Shown here: in pieces, positions 1 through 12,640 of the stretch | How positions within the stretch are numbered: the stretch's first letter is position 1 | Layout of the letters: every line of letters starts with the position of its first letter | Source of the DNA: Cephalopachus bancanus | Taxonomy: Eukaryota > Chordata > Mammalia > Primates > Tarsiidae | Assembly: GCA_027257055.1 (NCBI GenBank) | Contig: JAPVLO010000083.1 | Coordinates: 806,001 to 870,000, forward strand | Reading direction: 5' to 3' | Length of the DNA: 64,000 bases | The notes under the pieces: model-generated | Databases searched by the model: none | Told to the model about the DNA's origin: nothing | What the model saw: only the letters and a program-made list of their open reading frames with translations | Position numbers and translations under genes: made by a program

Positions 1-83
1 CTCAAACTTCTGGCCTCAGTGATCTTCCTGTCACAGCCTCCTAAGTAGCTGGGGTTACTGCCATGAGCCACTGTGCCCACTTC
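1..83 (-). mobile_element. Alu SINE, partial, antisense
   Basis: Antisense Alu left-monomer sequence (GCCTCC, AAGTAGCTGGGGTTAC, GAGCCACTGTGCCC). It is cut by the window edge and is old and diverged. Confidence 0.6.
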
Positions 84-475
84 TCTGTATTTTTAATACT
101 TGACAGGACTGCTTTTAGAGGTGGTGAAAACCACTTTTTCCTGGATTTAACAGGACTGATTTTTATCTCTCTAGATTGATGTAACTGTGATTCTGAAAAC
201 AGAGAAGTAGACATAGGATCTTTCAAGTCCTTATTAGACATTTTCTTCAACTAAAGCCAGTGAATAAGTACCAAGTACTCAAATGTTTTAGACACTGTGG
301 ATGATATCAAGATGTAAGATATATGGAATATAGTCACAAGGTGTTTATAATACTTTATCCATCAAAACAACAAAAAGAAAAATCAAAATAACAGCAAAAA
401 CAAGCCCAAGAGCAATACAATGCAGAACATATTCAAGCTGTAGAAGGTAAAGTTCAGACTTATAAATTTTGTAGA

Positions 476-763
476 GGCCAGGTGTGGTGACTCAAGCCTG
501 TAATCCCAGCACTTTGGGAGGCCGAGGTGAGGGGATTGCTTGAAACCACGGTTCGAGAACAGCCTGGGCAACTTGGTGAGACCTCATCTCTACAATGAGT
601 CAAAAAATTAGCCGGGCATGGTAGGGTGCCTGTAGTTCTGGCTACTTGGAAGACTGAGACGGAAAAATTGCCTGAGCCCAGCAGGTCGACACTGGGGTGG
701 TGGTGAGTGTGCCACTGCACTCGCATGTGTCATGGAGTGAGACTCCAACTAAAAAAAAAAAAA
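476..763 (+). mobile_element. Alu SINE, full dimer
   Basis: Starts GGCCAGGTGTGG, contains both monomers and ends in A13. Approximate target duplication TTTTGTAGA lies on both sides (just before 476 and near 767-775). The right monomer is diverged. Confidence 0.9.
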
Positions 764-805
764 TTATTTTTGTAGAATGCCATATAAGAGCCATAACAAT
801 GAGGA

Positions 806-893
806 TGGGGCAACCCCTTCGGGTCCCCTTCTGCTGTGGGAGCTTTTCTTTCCTCTCAATAAATCCTGCTTTAAAAAACAAAACAAACAAACA
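806..893 (+). mobile_element. Retro-inserted fragment of a polyadenylated RNA, probably an ERV LTR R region
   Basis: About 65 bases ending AATAAATCCTGCTTT are followed by an A-rich tail (AAAAAACAAAAC, then CAAA repeats). They are flanked by an exact 11-bp direct repeat AACAATGAGGA at 795-805 and 894-904. Tail plus duplication is the signature of LINE-mediated insertion. The body (TTCGGGTCCCCTTCTGC, then TGGGAGCTTTTCTTTC before AATAAA) resembles the R region of a gammaretrovirus-like LTR. The LTR assignment is by family resemblance only. Confidence 0.6.
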
Positions 894-1158
894 AACAATG
901 AGGACGTTTACATTTAAGCTGCTTAATTCATTTGACAAGAGATATAATTTAAAAGAAGCCAAGTTATGTATGAAGACTTTAACTAGAAGGAGAGCCTCAT
1001 GCTGCTTTACTTAAACCTTCCTAAAACATTTCACTCAGTTACTCCAAAATGTTCACATTGTCAGTTTCTTAACCTATATGTAGTCACGTGTCATATAATG
1101 ACACTTTAGTCAATAATGGAGCACACGTACAATGGTGATCCAATATGATTCTAATAGC

Positions 1159-1450
1159 TTTTTTTTTTTTTTTGAGTTGGAGTCTCACTCTGTCACCCAG
1201 GTTGGAGTGCAGTGGCACGCTCACAGCCACCACAGCCTCAACCTGTTGGGCTCAGGCCATCCTTCTGCTCAGCCTTCCAAGTAGCTGGAACTACAGGCAC
1301 ACACTACCACACCTGACTGTTTTGATTTATTGTAGAGATGAGGTCTTGCCAAATTGCCTAGGCTGGTCTCCAACCCCTGGGCTCAGGCAATCCTCTTGCC
1401 TTAGTCTCCCATAGTGCTGGGATTACAGGCGTGTGCCACCATGCATGGCT
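1159..1450 (-). mobile_element. Alu SINE, full, antisense
   Basis: T-run, then GAGTTGGAGTCTCACTCTG, both monomers, ending CCACCATGCATGGCT. It is inserted in the Tigger-like element. Confidence 0.9.
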
Positions 1451-1453
1451 GCT

Positions 1454-1748
1454 TTTCTTTTCTTTTTTTTTTTAGAGACTCTCGCTTGTCGCCCAAACCG
1501 AAGAGAAGTGGCGTGATCATAGCTCATTGTATCTTTGACCTACTGGGTTCAAGCAATCCTCTCACCTCAATCTTTGAGTAGCTAGGAGTACAGGTGTGTG
1601 CCAACATGCCTAGCTAATTTCAAAAATTTTTATTAGATGAGGTCTTGCTGTGTTGTCCAGACTAGTCTCAAACTCGGTCTCATGCAATTCTTCCGCCTCA
1701 GCCTCCCAAAGTGCTGGCATTACAGGTCTGCACCACCATGCTCAGCTG
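1454..1748 (-). mobile_element. Alu SINE, old, antisense
   Basis: T-rich start, GTCGCCCAAACCGAAGAGAAG, then diverged Alu body to ACCACCATGCTCAGCTG. It lies directly beside the previous Alu and is much more mutated, so it is older. Confidence 0.8.
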
Positions 1749-2018
1749 TATTTTTACTGTATATTTTTGATGTTTAGATATATGTAGATATGCAAATACT
1801 TGCCATTGTGTTACAGATGCCTGCAGTATTCAATACAGTAACAAGCTGTACAGGTTTGTAGCCTAGGAGCAATAGGCTATACCATATAGACTAGGTATGT
1901 ATAGGCTATAGCATCTAGGTTTGTGTAAGTACACTCTATGATGTTTGCACAAAGATGAAATTGCCTAACAACACATATCTCAGAATCTATCCCCTTCATT
2001 AAGCAATGCATAACTGTA

Positions 2019-2617
2019 GAGTAAAAAATGGTAGTACTGTTCTGAACTATTTGCTGTGCCCCATTTATTTGTCCAATCTTTTATTATAAAGGGTTACATA
2101 CTCTAATCTTAGAATTTCAAGTTGTTAATGCTTCTGTTTGGAAATGTAATAATTATTTCAGGTATGTCGAGACAAACCAAAAGACCTTATATTTCTCTCC
2201 ACTGGCAAACCTTCACCTATTTCTTTGACTGATTGATTAGGAACTGTCACTTCAAATATGTTTTTAATCTCTTTTGAAGCATCAAGTTTGACATTGTTCA
2301 CCCTGAAAAACCTTCCTATGATGGGACTTCACTAATAATCATTCCTATCTGTCAGTCTATTAGTTTACCTATCTATCCAGCTATTTATCTGTGTCTTTAA
2401 TTTTTCTAGGATGTCTTCTGTGACTTTGTTCCTTAGGAAATTTAGAGGGGAAAAAGTAGCGCCATGATTTACTCCCATTTGGATTTGTGATATTTTCTAC
2501 AGTTGTGACCATATGTTTCTGAGATGCCTGAAAGACTGTCTCCATCTAAAATGTAGTCTGATATTCCTTCTATTAATTTTCTCAAAGAGAACTTAGGATA
2601 AAGAGGCAGAGTTACTA
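2019..2617. other. Intergenic stretch, nothing recognised
   Basis: AT-rich unique-looking sequence. No open frame with codon signal and no clear repeat. Confidence 0.5.
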
Positions 2618-2919
2618 GTTGGGCTCGGTGGCTCAGCCTGTAATCCTGCGCCTTGGGAGGCTGAGGTGAGTGAATTGCCTGAGTCCGTGGGTTCCAGACC
2701 TGCCTGGGCAACTTGGCGAGACCTCATCTCTACAATAAATCAAAAAATCAGCTGGGCATGGTAGCGGGCGCCTGTAGTTCCGGCCACTTGGAAGGCTGAG
2801 GTGGATGGATCGCCCGAGCACAGCAGGTCGAGGCTGCAGTGGCTGGGAGTGTGCCACTGCACTCCAGTCTGGGTGACAGAGTGAGACTCCAACTCAAAAA
2901 TAAATAAATAAATAAATAA
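2618..2919 (+). mobile_element. Alu SINE of the lineage-specific family
   Basis: GGGCTCGGTGGCTCAGCCTG start, CAGCAGGTCGAGGCTGC right monomer, ACTCCAACTC end and a (AAAT)n tail. It retains the CAACTTGGCGAGACC form. Confidence 0.93.
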
Positions 2920-3254
2920 GTCGGGCTCGGTGGCTCAGCCTGTAATCCCAGCACTTTGGGAGGGTGAGGTGAGTGGATTGCCTGAGCCTGCGGGTTTGAG
3001 GCCCGCCCGGGCAGGCGAGACCTCATCTCTACAATCAATCCAAAAATTAGCCGGGCGTGGTAGCGCGCGCCTGTAATTCCGGCTACTCGGAAGGCTGAGG
3101 CGGAAGGATCACCGGAGCCCAGCAGGTCGAGGTTGCGGTGGCCGGGAGCAGCCACTGCACTCCAGTCTGGGTGACGGAGTGAAACTCCAACTCAAAAAAT
3201 AAATAAATAAATAAAAATAAAAAATGAATAAACAAACAAACAAACAAACAAATA
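2920..3254 (+). mobile_element. Alu SINE of the lineage-specific family, in the tail of the preceding Alu
   Basis: Begins directly after the (AAAT)n tail of the upstream Alu. It carries the shortened GGGCAGGCGAGACC form, few mutations, and a tail of (AAAT)n then (AAAC)n. Apparently it inserted into the older Alu's tail. Confidence 0.93.
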
Positions 3255-4870
3255 ACGGACTGAACAGAGAGCATGAATATATAAGATCATAAAGTGGCAT
3301 GTAGTAGCAATATTGTCCAACAATGCCCTCATGAAGGCTTAAGTTATAAATTAGTATTTGGGACGCTCTTTGGTTGTAAGATGAGGTAATATTCAGGTGT
3401 GTTAGTTTTAGAACAGATCATCTTTGAGTCAGTTTTCATGGAAGCAATCTATGATTCTGTGGTAGCGAAATCAGAAGGGGATCACAAGGAAATAAAAGAG
3501 TAAAGAAGCTGAAGGAAATAAAACTATGTTTTAAGATTCAATAACAAAACAATACTTCTTAACACTCAGACAACAACAAAAAGACAAAAAAGAAATGACC
3601 AACTTGAAAAGAACTGGAAGAATAGATGACAATACAGTTTTTATTTCCATTAGCCCTCACATCCAATGTTTCTAAAGAGCTTTACAAAATATTATTCCTC
3701 ACAATATCTTTACAAGTGAGGCAAGTGTTATTATCTCCACAGAAAGGTGGGGAAAAGAAGGCACAGAGGTTTGCTTCTTTTATGCCAAGTGAGGCCAAAT
3801 ATTTTGTGGAGTATTTGAAATGAGACTTGAAAATAGAGAAGCAAAAAGCGAGAAGGCTGGAAGAATTTGTAATTGAGGGACATAATTTCACACCACATAA
3901 GTGTCTTGAGAACGTTAATATAGTGAATCTTCATTTCCAGTGAAGTGGAATGAAAGCCTTGAATTGCTTCAATGCACCACATCGTGCAAATAGCAATTTC
4001 AGTTTCAGAAAATCCTCCACTTGTAGTAAAGTTGTTCAGTGAAAATGGTCATGATGAGGACTTCTCATATAATTGTCCAATATGTGTTCGTAGTTGTACC
4101 GTATATAATATATATGTTATATACACAGAGAAGCTTTCTCAGCTGAAATATTAAATGTTTATGGGGCATATGTAAGCTCTTAAAATACACAAATGGATAT
4201 CTAATATGCTTGGTTCCACTATGTTATTTGTTCACATATTTCTTTCTCTTCTCTACTTGCCTTTTAATGAAAGGATGCTTTTCTGTGTTCATTTTGGAAC
4301 TTCCTTTAATGGGTTCTGCCCATGAAAGATAAATACAATAGCTTAATAAGAATAAATATTATAGTACTAGTTCCTTATTGATAAAATAATCTATAAAATA
4401 CTGATTTCCTTTAAGTAAAGACTTTAAGCCTCAACATTCCCAGTGAAAAAGGTGGCACTTAGTTATCTAGTTTTATATTTTTCAATGAAGTGTTTGAAGT
4501 GGAAACATTTAGAAAGGCTGTCTATCAATAAGCTGCTGACCAAACTAGGAATAACACCTGCTGATCTTGACACTAAGTTAGAACTCTTAGAAGTAGTGAA
4601 AATGAATTGAATGCTAATGAGTATACTATATGGCTCTTGTTTTAATTAATTAGCACCCTAATTCTTGTTCCATAAAAGATTTGAAGTAACAGTACTGCTT
4701 TCGTTGTTAAACAAGTTTTGAAAGTTAATCACACTTTTAATCACACTTTTTTGGGGAGCAAATAAATTTCTTTATTCACAATAGATTTTATGACAACAAT
4801 AGAAATTATCAAAGCTGCTTACATCTTTCAACCATATTTGAGGTTACAATGTACCGTTTAAGGAATAGTA
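3255..4870. other. Intergenic stretch, no gene seen
   Basis: AT-rich sequence with short chance frames only (up to about 80 codons, no recognisable protein). No repeat family was identified with confidence. Confidence 0.5.
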
Positions 4871-5165
4871 TTTTATTATTTATTTATTTTTGAGTTGGAA
4901 TCTCACTCTCGCCCAGGCTGGAGTGCAGTGGCACACTCACGGCCACCACAGCCTCTACCAGCTGGGCTCAGGGGGCAATTCTTTTACCTGTCTTCCAAGT
5001 AGTAGGGGCTATAGGTGCAACCACGCCTAGCTAATTTTTTAATTTATTGTAGAGATGAGGTCTTGCCAAGTTGCCCAGACTGGTCTCGAACCCCTGAGCT
5101 CAGGCACCCTCTTGCCTCTGCCTCCCAAAGTGCTGGGATCATATGCATGAGCCACTGTGCCCGGC
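4871..5165 (-). mobile_element. Alu SINE, antisense
   Basis: (TTTA)n tail, GAGTTGGAATCTCACTC, both monomers, ending CCACTGTGCCCGGCC. Confidence 0.9.
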
Positions 5166-5484
5166 CTGATTGATTGATTAATTGGTTGGTTGGTTGAGTC
5201 AGATTTCTCACGCAGTTGCTCAGGCAGGAGTATAGTAGCAAGATCACAACTCACCAGTAGCCTGGAACTCCTAGGCTCAAGCAATCCTTCTGCCTCAGCC
5301 TCCCGAGTACTTGGGACTACAGCCGTCAGTCACCACACCTGGCTATTTTGTTGTTGTTATTTTGTAGAGAAGAGATCTCTTACCATGTTGCCTGGGCTGG
5401 TCTTGAACTGCTGGGTCAAGCAATCCTCCTGCCTTGGCCTCTCAAAGTACTGGGAATACAGGTGTGAGCAACGACTACTGGCCA
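5166..5484 (-). mobile_element. Alu SINE, old, antisense
   Basis: Tail of TGAT and TGGT repeats, then a diverged Alu body (CAGGAGTATAGTAGCAAGATCAC, GTTGCCTGGGCTGG), ending ACTACTGGCCAGG. It abuts the previous Alu. Confidence 0.85.
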
Positions 5485-7957
5485 GGAATTATATGTAAAT
5501 ATAGATGTTAAGTCTTTCTCTACTGGTTTGAGGGAAAAGTAAGTCCTAGTAGCCTAAGGAATCCATTGTATGTAACAAATTTTCTTATCTTATGTGTATC
5601 CAGAATGGCACTAGCTATTCCTTGGGAGAAGTGAGAAAACAGTCAAGTAATTTTCTGTGTTTTAGTTCAGATGAGGAATCTTGATTGAGAACGTTAAAGT
5701 TCTCTTTGTTTAGTCTTCTTTGCTTTTTGAGTCTCTCCTAACAACCTCACCTCCCCAGCAAAACATTAACAGATATGGGGAAATCTGTTTTATTGGAAAG
5801 CATAACACTCCTTATGAATAAGCACTATAGTTACAATGTGCCAAGGCAGATAAAGATTTTATTAATGACAGCCAATTCTGTTAGACAGCAGCAGCCAGGC
5901 TAGTATTCTAACTACTCCTATGTAAGATCCCCAGAGAAACATAAAGACGTAAAGGAAATATAACCAAGATCCTGCTTTCTCACACATAATACTGTCCTCT
6001 TCAATAATTTCCAACACATACACATACACACCCCTACACACAGTGATGTCTTCCACTAAATTAGCATGGTTAATATTGAAGCAATAGAAAATAAAAAAAG
6101 AAAGACATAATTTATTCTATGAACTATCATGTCTTTAATTTTTAAAAAGTTACCAAAAAGAACAATGAAAATTAAAGGATGCAAAGATTTAATGTTATAT
6201 ATATTTCCTCTAGTCTTTGCTCATGTTTTTCCTGGGGCTTGATTAATTCATTATTGGATAAATAAACTTTATCCTCTATTAGTAAAGGAAATACTTTTAG
6301 TTAGTAAATAATGGCAATTTTTCTACTTATTCTATCTATGCTGCCTTATAGTATCCTCTCCCAAGTTTTGTGAGCTATGTGGATTCGATACTACAGATGC
6401 TGATCAAAATGGCTCCCAAGCAAAAAATTATACATATATTCTCCCAGTGGGTGGATTATTCCCTGGGAGTTATGACTGAATTTTAAAACCTGAGTTGGTT
6501 TGTTTTAGACATTTGTAACAGTAGAACTAGAACATCAGGGAAACTATATATGTCAGTTCAAGTTGAGCTTGGTTGAAATGAAGATATGGAAACATCAAAG
6601 GGAAGTAGAGGATTGCTCTGGAAACATGTTTTGGAAGCCCATTAAATTAGTTAGCTAGCCTAGTGTCTCTTTTAATTGTCCCAACAGTAATATAGAGTTT
6701 TAGGCAAATGCTACAAATGGAAATTAGCCACAGACTTTAAAGGACATCATATAAATGTAAGAAAAATAACACTAACAAATTTATTCATTTAATGTAATGA
6801 CATGGCGAGTAATGAACAGAGTGATCATTTACTTTGAGATATAGAACAACTATCATTTTTCTTGGATGAAGCACAATGGTCATTCTGCCATAGTATAATA
6901 TATAACAAAGTTTCCAGTGAATTGATTTCACATCCAGTATATCTCATTATTAACTTCTGATATAAAATTCAATTTGAAGTGAGTCTAACTATGTAGCAGG
7001 GAATGTAGTATTAGCATGTATCATAAGTACATATGAAAGAAAGATATTCTTTGTTTTGCTTACATTTCCTGTTGATGTAACAAAACAATACTTATGACAA
7101 CTAGTACAATGATTTAGGTAATAATGACACCAGTTAAGGCTATAACATGGATATAATACATAGTTTCAGTTAGTCTATCAGATACAAATCTTCAGGAAAC
7201 TAGGCTTTATTGGTTCAGATACTTGCCTGCTTGTTTCACAGAACACTTTGTTAAGTGAAAGGAAGAATAATGTCTCCAATTGAAAAACAGAGAGAGTTTG
7301 GGGCTGGCAGAATGCAATTGCCCAAGTTAGAGTGAACCAAATTGATCTGAAATCATTTAGATAACAATGTGATGGGCAGCGGACAGCATTTGTTTATGAA
7401 GACAAATCATGCCAGGCAAATCTGATTTATTTGGTTTTATAAAATTACTCAACAAGTTTGTGGAGAAAGAAAACTCCATGGACAAACAATATATCTAAAT
7501 GTTTGTAAAAGCCTTTGATGTGGGTCTGCATGAGATTAAGATAATTGAAACGCTGAGAAGATATTGCCTGGATAACAATGCAATGGTGTGGTTATCAGAT
7601 TTAAAACAGTGTAATCATAAAAAATGGATCGTAATATCTAACTGATACATTTAGCAGGAGACCATAAAAGAGTATCTTTATAAATCAATCTTGTAAACAA
7701 GTATGAAAATTATTTAGTCCACAAAATTTAGTTTATTCTCTCTTCAGGGAGTACACAGATCATAAAGAAAAATTAGTTCAAAATATTTCACCACTTGTCC
7801 AAAATGAACTATTACTTAATTTTGGCTTGTACTAATATTTATAAAATTTGGAATCTGTGTTGCCTGCCAAAAGCATTAAAATAACTTGAAAGATTGGTTA
7901 AGTTTCCAAAGCACAGTAAAATTTTATAAAAATCTTACATAGGTTTGCAAATAAATT
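5485..7957. other. Intergenic stretch, no gene seen
   Basis: About 2.5 kb of AT-rich sequence without long frames. I recognise no repeat or RNA gene here. Confidence 0.45.
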
Positions 7958-7974
7958 CCTTTGTAGATTTTTTT

Positions 7975-8269
7975 GTTTGTTTGGTTTTTTTTTGAGTTGG
8001 AGTCTCACTCTGTCGTCCACACTGGAGTGCAGTGGCCGCTCCCGGCCACCGCAGCCTCGACTTGCTGGGCTCCGGCGATCCTTCCGCCTCAGCCTTCCGA
8101 GTAGCCGGAACTACAGGCGCGCGCTACCGCACCCGGCTAATTTTTATTTATTGTAGAGATGAGGTCTTGCTAAGTTGCCCAGGAGGGTCTTGAACCCGCG
8201 GGCTCAGGCAATCCACTCACCTCGGCCTCCCAAAGGCGCGGGATTACAGGCTGAGCCACCGAGCCAGGC
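7975..8269 (-). mobile_element. Alu SINE, young, antisense, exact 17-bp target duplication
   Basis: GAGTTGGAGTCTCACTCTG to CCACCGAGCCAGGC. The target duplication CCTTTGTAGATTTTTTT is exact at 7958-7974 and 8270-8286. CpG-rich body (GCGCGCTACCGC), consistent with a recent insertion. Confidence 0.95.
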
Positions 8270-8415
8270 CCTTTGTAGATTTTTTTAAGAGCGGAGGGAT
8301 TATTTAAAAGAAAGTAGCTTTAGTAGCAGTAATAATTTTAGGTGAATCAGCAACTAATTATAAATAAAAATTAAGGGAATAAAGAAGGAAAAAGGAGTAC
8401 AGCTCGATGCATTTT

Positions 8416-8863
8416 TTTTTTTTTTTTTTTTGAGTTGGAGTCTCACTCTGTCGCCCAGACACTGGAGTGCAGTGGCTGCTCCCGCCCACCGCAGCCTCGA
8501 CCTGCTGGGCTCCGGCGATCCTTCCGCCTCCGCCTTCCAAGTAGCTGGAACTACAGGCGCGCGCTACCACGCCCGGCTAATTTTTTTTTGAGTTGGAGTC
8601 TCACGGTCGCCCAGACTGGAGTGCAGTGACCACTCCCGGCCAACGCAGCCTCGCCTGTTGGGCTCCGGCGATCCTTCCGCCTCAGCTTTCCGAGTAGCCG
8701 GAATTACAGGCACGCGCTACCATGCCCGGCTGATTTTTTTGGATTTATTGTAGAGGTGAGGTCTCGCTGCCCAGGCGGGTCTCGAACCCGCAGGTTCAGG
8801 CAATCCACTCACCTCAGCCTCCCAAAGGCGCGGGATTACAGGCTGAGCCACCGAGCCCGGCTA
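8416..8863 (-). mobile_element. Trimeric Alu (two right monomers plus one left), antisense
   Basis: Reading the + strand: T-run, a complete right monomer (about 8430-8580), a second right monomer starting again at GAGTTGGAGTCTCAC (8589), then the usual middle linker and left monomer to CCGAGCCCGGC. The duplication GCTCGATGCATTTT (8402-8415) and GTTCGCTGCATTTT (8864-8877), 12 of 14 identical, encloses all three units. Confidence 0.9.
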
Positions 8864-8877
8864 GTTCGCTGCATTTT

Positions 8878-9360
8878 AAAGTGTTATTGTCGAATGGAAA
8901 AATACTTTCTATATATATCCATAGGAGTTATATTTAAATATTTAACAATTTGTATGAAGCGGCTGCTAACCAATCAGAACAGTTAGTGACCAGAGAGCTA
9001 AAGCAGGGCCCCAAAGACCCTTTGGTGTGTGGGGCATTAACTCTTTAACTGATGGACAACGGGGTGGTGGGTATTGGAGAGGCTGGAGTAACTAAAGGAG
9101 TTAAGGTGAGGGAATTGATATGGAAGTATTTTACTATTTTAACAACTGACATAGTTTTTCTGATGGGTACAATAGCCAAAGGACTCTTAAAAAACAAGTA
9201 ACAGAATTTGAATAGGTTAAGTTATTAAAAAGTGAAATACAATTTCAGTAAACAGATTATAAGATGTTCAACTTCATTGATAATCAAATACAAGTATATT
9301 TTAACAAAACATTTTTCACTTATCTAGTTGGCAATTTAAATAAATAAATTAATAAATTAA
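8878..9360. other. Intergenic stretch, nothing recognised
   Basis: Unique-looking sequence; no frame or repeat identified. Confidence 0.45.
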
Positions 9361-9664
<304 letters not shown>

Positions 9665-9686
9665 ACATTGTTAAAAAAATAAGTGA

Positions 9687-9976
9687 GCCAGGCTCGGTGG
9701 CTCAGCCTGTAATCCCGCGCCTTTGGGAGGCTGAGGTGAGTGGATTGCCTGAGTCCGCGGGTTCAAGACCCGCCTGGACAGCGAGACCTCATCTCTACAA
9801 TAAATCAAAAAATCAGCCGGGCGTGGTAGCGCATGCCTGTAATTCCAGCTACTTGGAAGGCTGAGGCGGAAGGATCGCCGGAGCCCAGCAGGTCGAGGTT
9901 GTGGTGGCCGGAAGCGGCCACTGCACTCCAGTCTGGGCGACAGAGTGAGACTCCAACTCAAAAAAAAAAAAAAATA
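9687..9976 (+). mobile_element. Alu SINE, young lineage-specific subfamily
   Basis: GCCAGGCTCGGTGGCTCAG start, short GGACAGCGAGACC form, A-rich tail. Target duplication AATAAGTGA at 9678-9686 and 9977-9985. It lies 22 bp from an oppositely oriented Alu, so the pair could fold on itself. Confidence 0.95.
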
Positions 9977-10200
9977 AATAAGTGACAGAATATAGTTGAG
10001 GTAATAGGGAAGGTGACACTCTTAAGCTTGCTAATAGACATATAAATAGGCACAATTATTCTGAAGGGCAGTTTTGCAATATTTACCAAAAACTTTTAAA
10101 ATGTTGATCTGACTTAATGGTTCTGGTAGTGTTACACTGCTAGACAGATCACTCCTCCTAGTGAAAATTACTAAAAGAGCTGAATTTTAAAAATATTCTT

Positions 10201-10492
10201 GGCTAGGAGTGGTGGCTCAAACCTGTAATCTCAGCACTTTGAGAGGCCGAGGTGAGGGGATTGTCTGAACCCACAGGTTCGAGAACAGCATGGGCAACTT
10301 GGTGAGACCTCATCTCTACAATGAATCAAAAAATTAGCTGGGCATGGTAGCATGTGCCTGTACTTCTAGCTACTTGAAAGGCTGAGGTGGAAGGCTCGCC
10401 AGAGCCCAGCAGGTTGACACTGGGGTGGCAGTGAGCATGCTACCACACTCCAGCCTGGGCAACAGAGTGAGATTCCAACTAAAAAAAAAAAA
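10201..10492 (+). mobile_element. Alu SINE, older copy
   Basis: GGCTAGGAGTGGTGGCTCAAACC start, both monomers, A12 tail. The flanks AATATTCTT and AAATTCTT suggest the target duplication. Confidence 0.9.
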
Positions 10493-11056
10493 TTCTTAAA
10501 GCATAAAAGAAATTGTAAGGAATTACTAGACTAAAAGTGAAGGAAAATGGGAATCCAAATAGGGAGACTTCAGCCCTGAGGAAATTTTCTAATTCACAAT
10601 TAGAATGTTCATACTGATAGACTTTCAAGGAAAGGGAGGCAGAAAGCAAAACCCAGGACCTGTATAAGATAGGAAGTCTAATAGGAGATCCCCCACTACA
10701 AAATATTGAAACTCCAAAGCTTTTGAGTATTTACTGCTTGTATCAAATTGCCTGGGTCAGTGAATCTCAAGTTTTGAACGTTTAAAGTAATTCTAGATTG
10801 GTTGGACCTGGAGAAGCAAATATAAATCCTCTCTGAAGTAACATACCTTCATCACAGGCCTAAAATCATTTCTAAAAATAAGTAATCAAATACAATGTTC
10901 AGCATATAATCAAAGAAATCAGGTACAAGACAAAGAAAATAGATTAAATGAGTAAGAATCAGCAGAGACAATAGACAATAAAAACAGACTCATAAGGACT
11001 TCAAATTTGAATTTTTCAGGCTCAGACTCTAAAACAAGACTATAAAACAATAATGA

Positions 11057-11354
11057 GCCGGGCTCGGTGGCTCAGCCTGTAATCCCGCGCCTTTGGGAGG
11101 CTGAGGTGAGTGGATTGCCTGAGCTCACGGGTTCGAGACCCGCCTGGGCAACTTGGCGAGACCTCATCTCTACAATGAATAAAAAATTAGCCGAGTGTGG
11201 TAGCGCGCGCCTGTAGTTCCAGCTACTTGGAAGGCTGAGGTGGAAGGATCACCGGAGCCCAGCAGGTGGAGGCTGTGGTGGCCAGGAGCGGCCACTGCAC
11301 TCCAGTCTGGGCGACTGAGTGAGACTCCAACTCAAAACAAATAAACAAAAAACG
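11057..11354 (+). mobile_element. Alu SINE, lineage-specific, inserted in old L1
   Basis: GCCGGGCTCGGTGGCTCAGC start and CAACTTGGCGAGACC form. Target duplication ACAATAATGA at 11047-11056 and 11355-11364. Confidence 0.95.
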
Positions 11355-12424
11355 ACAATAATGAAGAGCATATTTGAAGACAAAAGACCAGCTTGATACA
11401 GAGAACAGGAAACCACAAAGTGTAACACAGCAAGTCTGAGTTGGAAAAAAACTCAGATTTTTATTGTGATTTTAAATATTGTGGTATTATTTTAAATACA
11501 TATATAAATACAATTTATATATAAATAAAAAATTAAAATCCAACAGGATTTTACATGTAGATTAGACATACCTCAAGATTTAGTGATAGTGAACCTGAAG
11601 AACACAAGAAATAATCCAGAATGTAACACTGGAGAGAGAAAAAAAGGAAATCATATCTAAGAGGGTAAAAGACACAGATAATAGAATGTCTAACATAGTT
11701 TAGCTTGGGTCATAGGAGGAGAAAAAAATAAAATGAGATAGAAGCAATTATTTGAAGAGTTAATTGCTGAGAATTTTTCAAACTGACCAGACTTCTAGGC
11801 ACTCATTTTAAAGATCTTATGAACTGTAAGCATAATAAATGAAAAGAAACCCATACTTAAGCACACTGAAGCAAAACTTCTTTAAACTAAAAACAAATAT
11901 TAAAAGGAACCAGTGAAGAATATTACTTTCAGTGCAATAACATACTAACAGCAGACTTTCCACTAGTGAAAATGGAAAAGAAGAAACACTGAATGTTAGG
12001 TTCAATGTGCTGAAAAAAAGTTACCAACCTGAAATTCTATAGGGAGCTAAAATAAAGACATTTCAGATACACTAGACCAGACATATTTTGCTACTAACAA
12101 ATCTACACTGAAGAAAATCTTAAAGCATGTATTTCAAGTAGGAGGAAAATGATCCCACTTGGAAAGTCTGAGGTACAAGGAATTAAAACCAAAGAAAGTA
12201 GAAAACGTGTGGTGAGTAGTCTAATGTTTCTCTATATAAAATGGTAATAATAAGTCTTGTAAAATTTTTAAAATACAAAATTAAAATATACAATAATATC
12301 ATATATGTCATGAAAGAGTATGTGGAGTTCAAGTGTTCTAACTTCTTTATATTATCAAAAATAAATTCTGATAAATTAAAAATGTGTGATATAATTTTAA
12401 AAGTAATCAATAAAAGAACATAAA

Positions 12425-12640
12425 AGTTGTAATTTTTAAAAATTTTAAAGATGTGGGGTACAATTCAGGGTTAGGTATACAAATAGTCATTGTATAGGTA
12501 AAGTTTGGGCCTCACTTTGGTCCCCACTTCATCTGGTTTGAGATCAGGTACCCTTATTGATGAGGTGTGCCCCCCTCCTTCCCCTGGCAGTTGCCCACTA
12601 CTGCCAATCTCTTTTTTATAATAAAAAGGGGCAATTTTAA
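12425..12640 (-). mobile_element. 3' end of a lineage L1, antisense, 5'-truncated
   Basis: The reverse complement reads GATTGGCAGTAGTGGG, then CATCAATAAGGGTACC, then CCTAACCCTGAATTGTACCC and CACATCTTTAAAA. It matches the element at 56,700-56,929 in the same order. Older than that copy, with no clear target duplication. Confidence 0.65.

Larger units (their letters stand above)
1081..2018. mobile_element. Tigger-like DNA transposon remnant split by two Alus
   Basis: The left end (about 1081-1158) and right part (about 1749-2018) match a Tc/mariner-Tigger type non-autonomous element that I recognise by phrases such as GCCTAGGAGCAATAGGCTAT and TACACTCTATGATGTTTGCAC. The ends are inverted: AGTCACGTGTCATATAATGAC on the left, and CATTAAGCAATGCATAACTG followed by TA on the right. 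Two antisense Alus interrupt it. The exact subfamily is uncertain. Confidence 0.65.
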
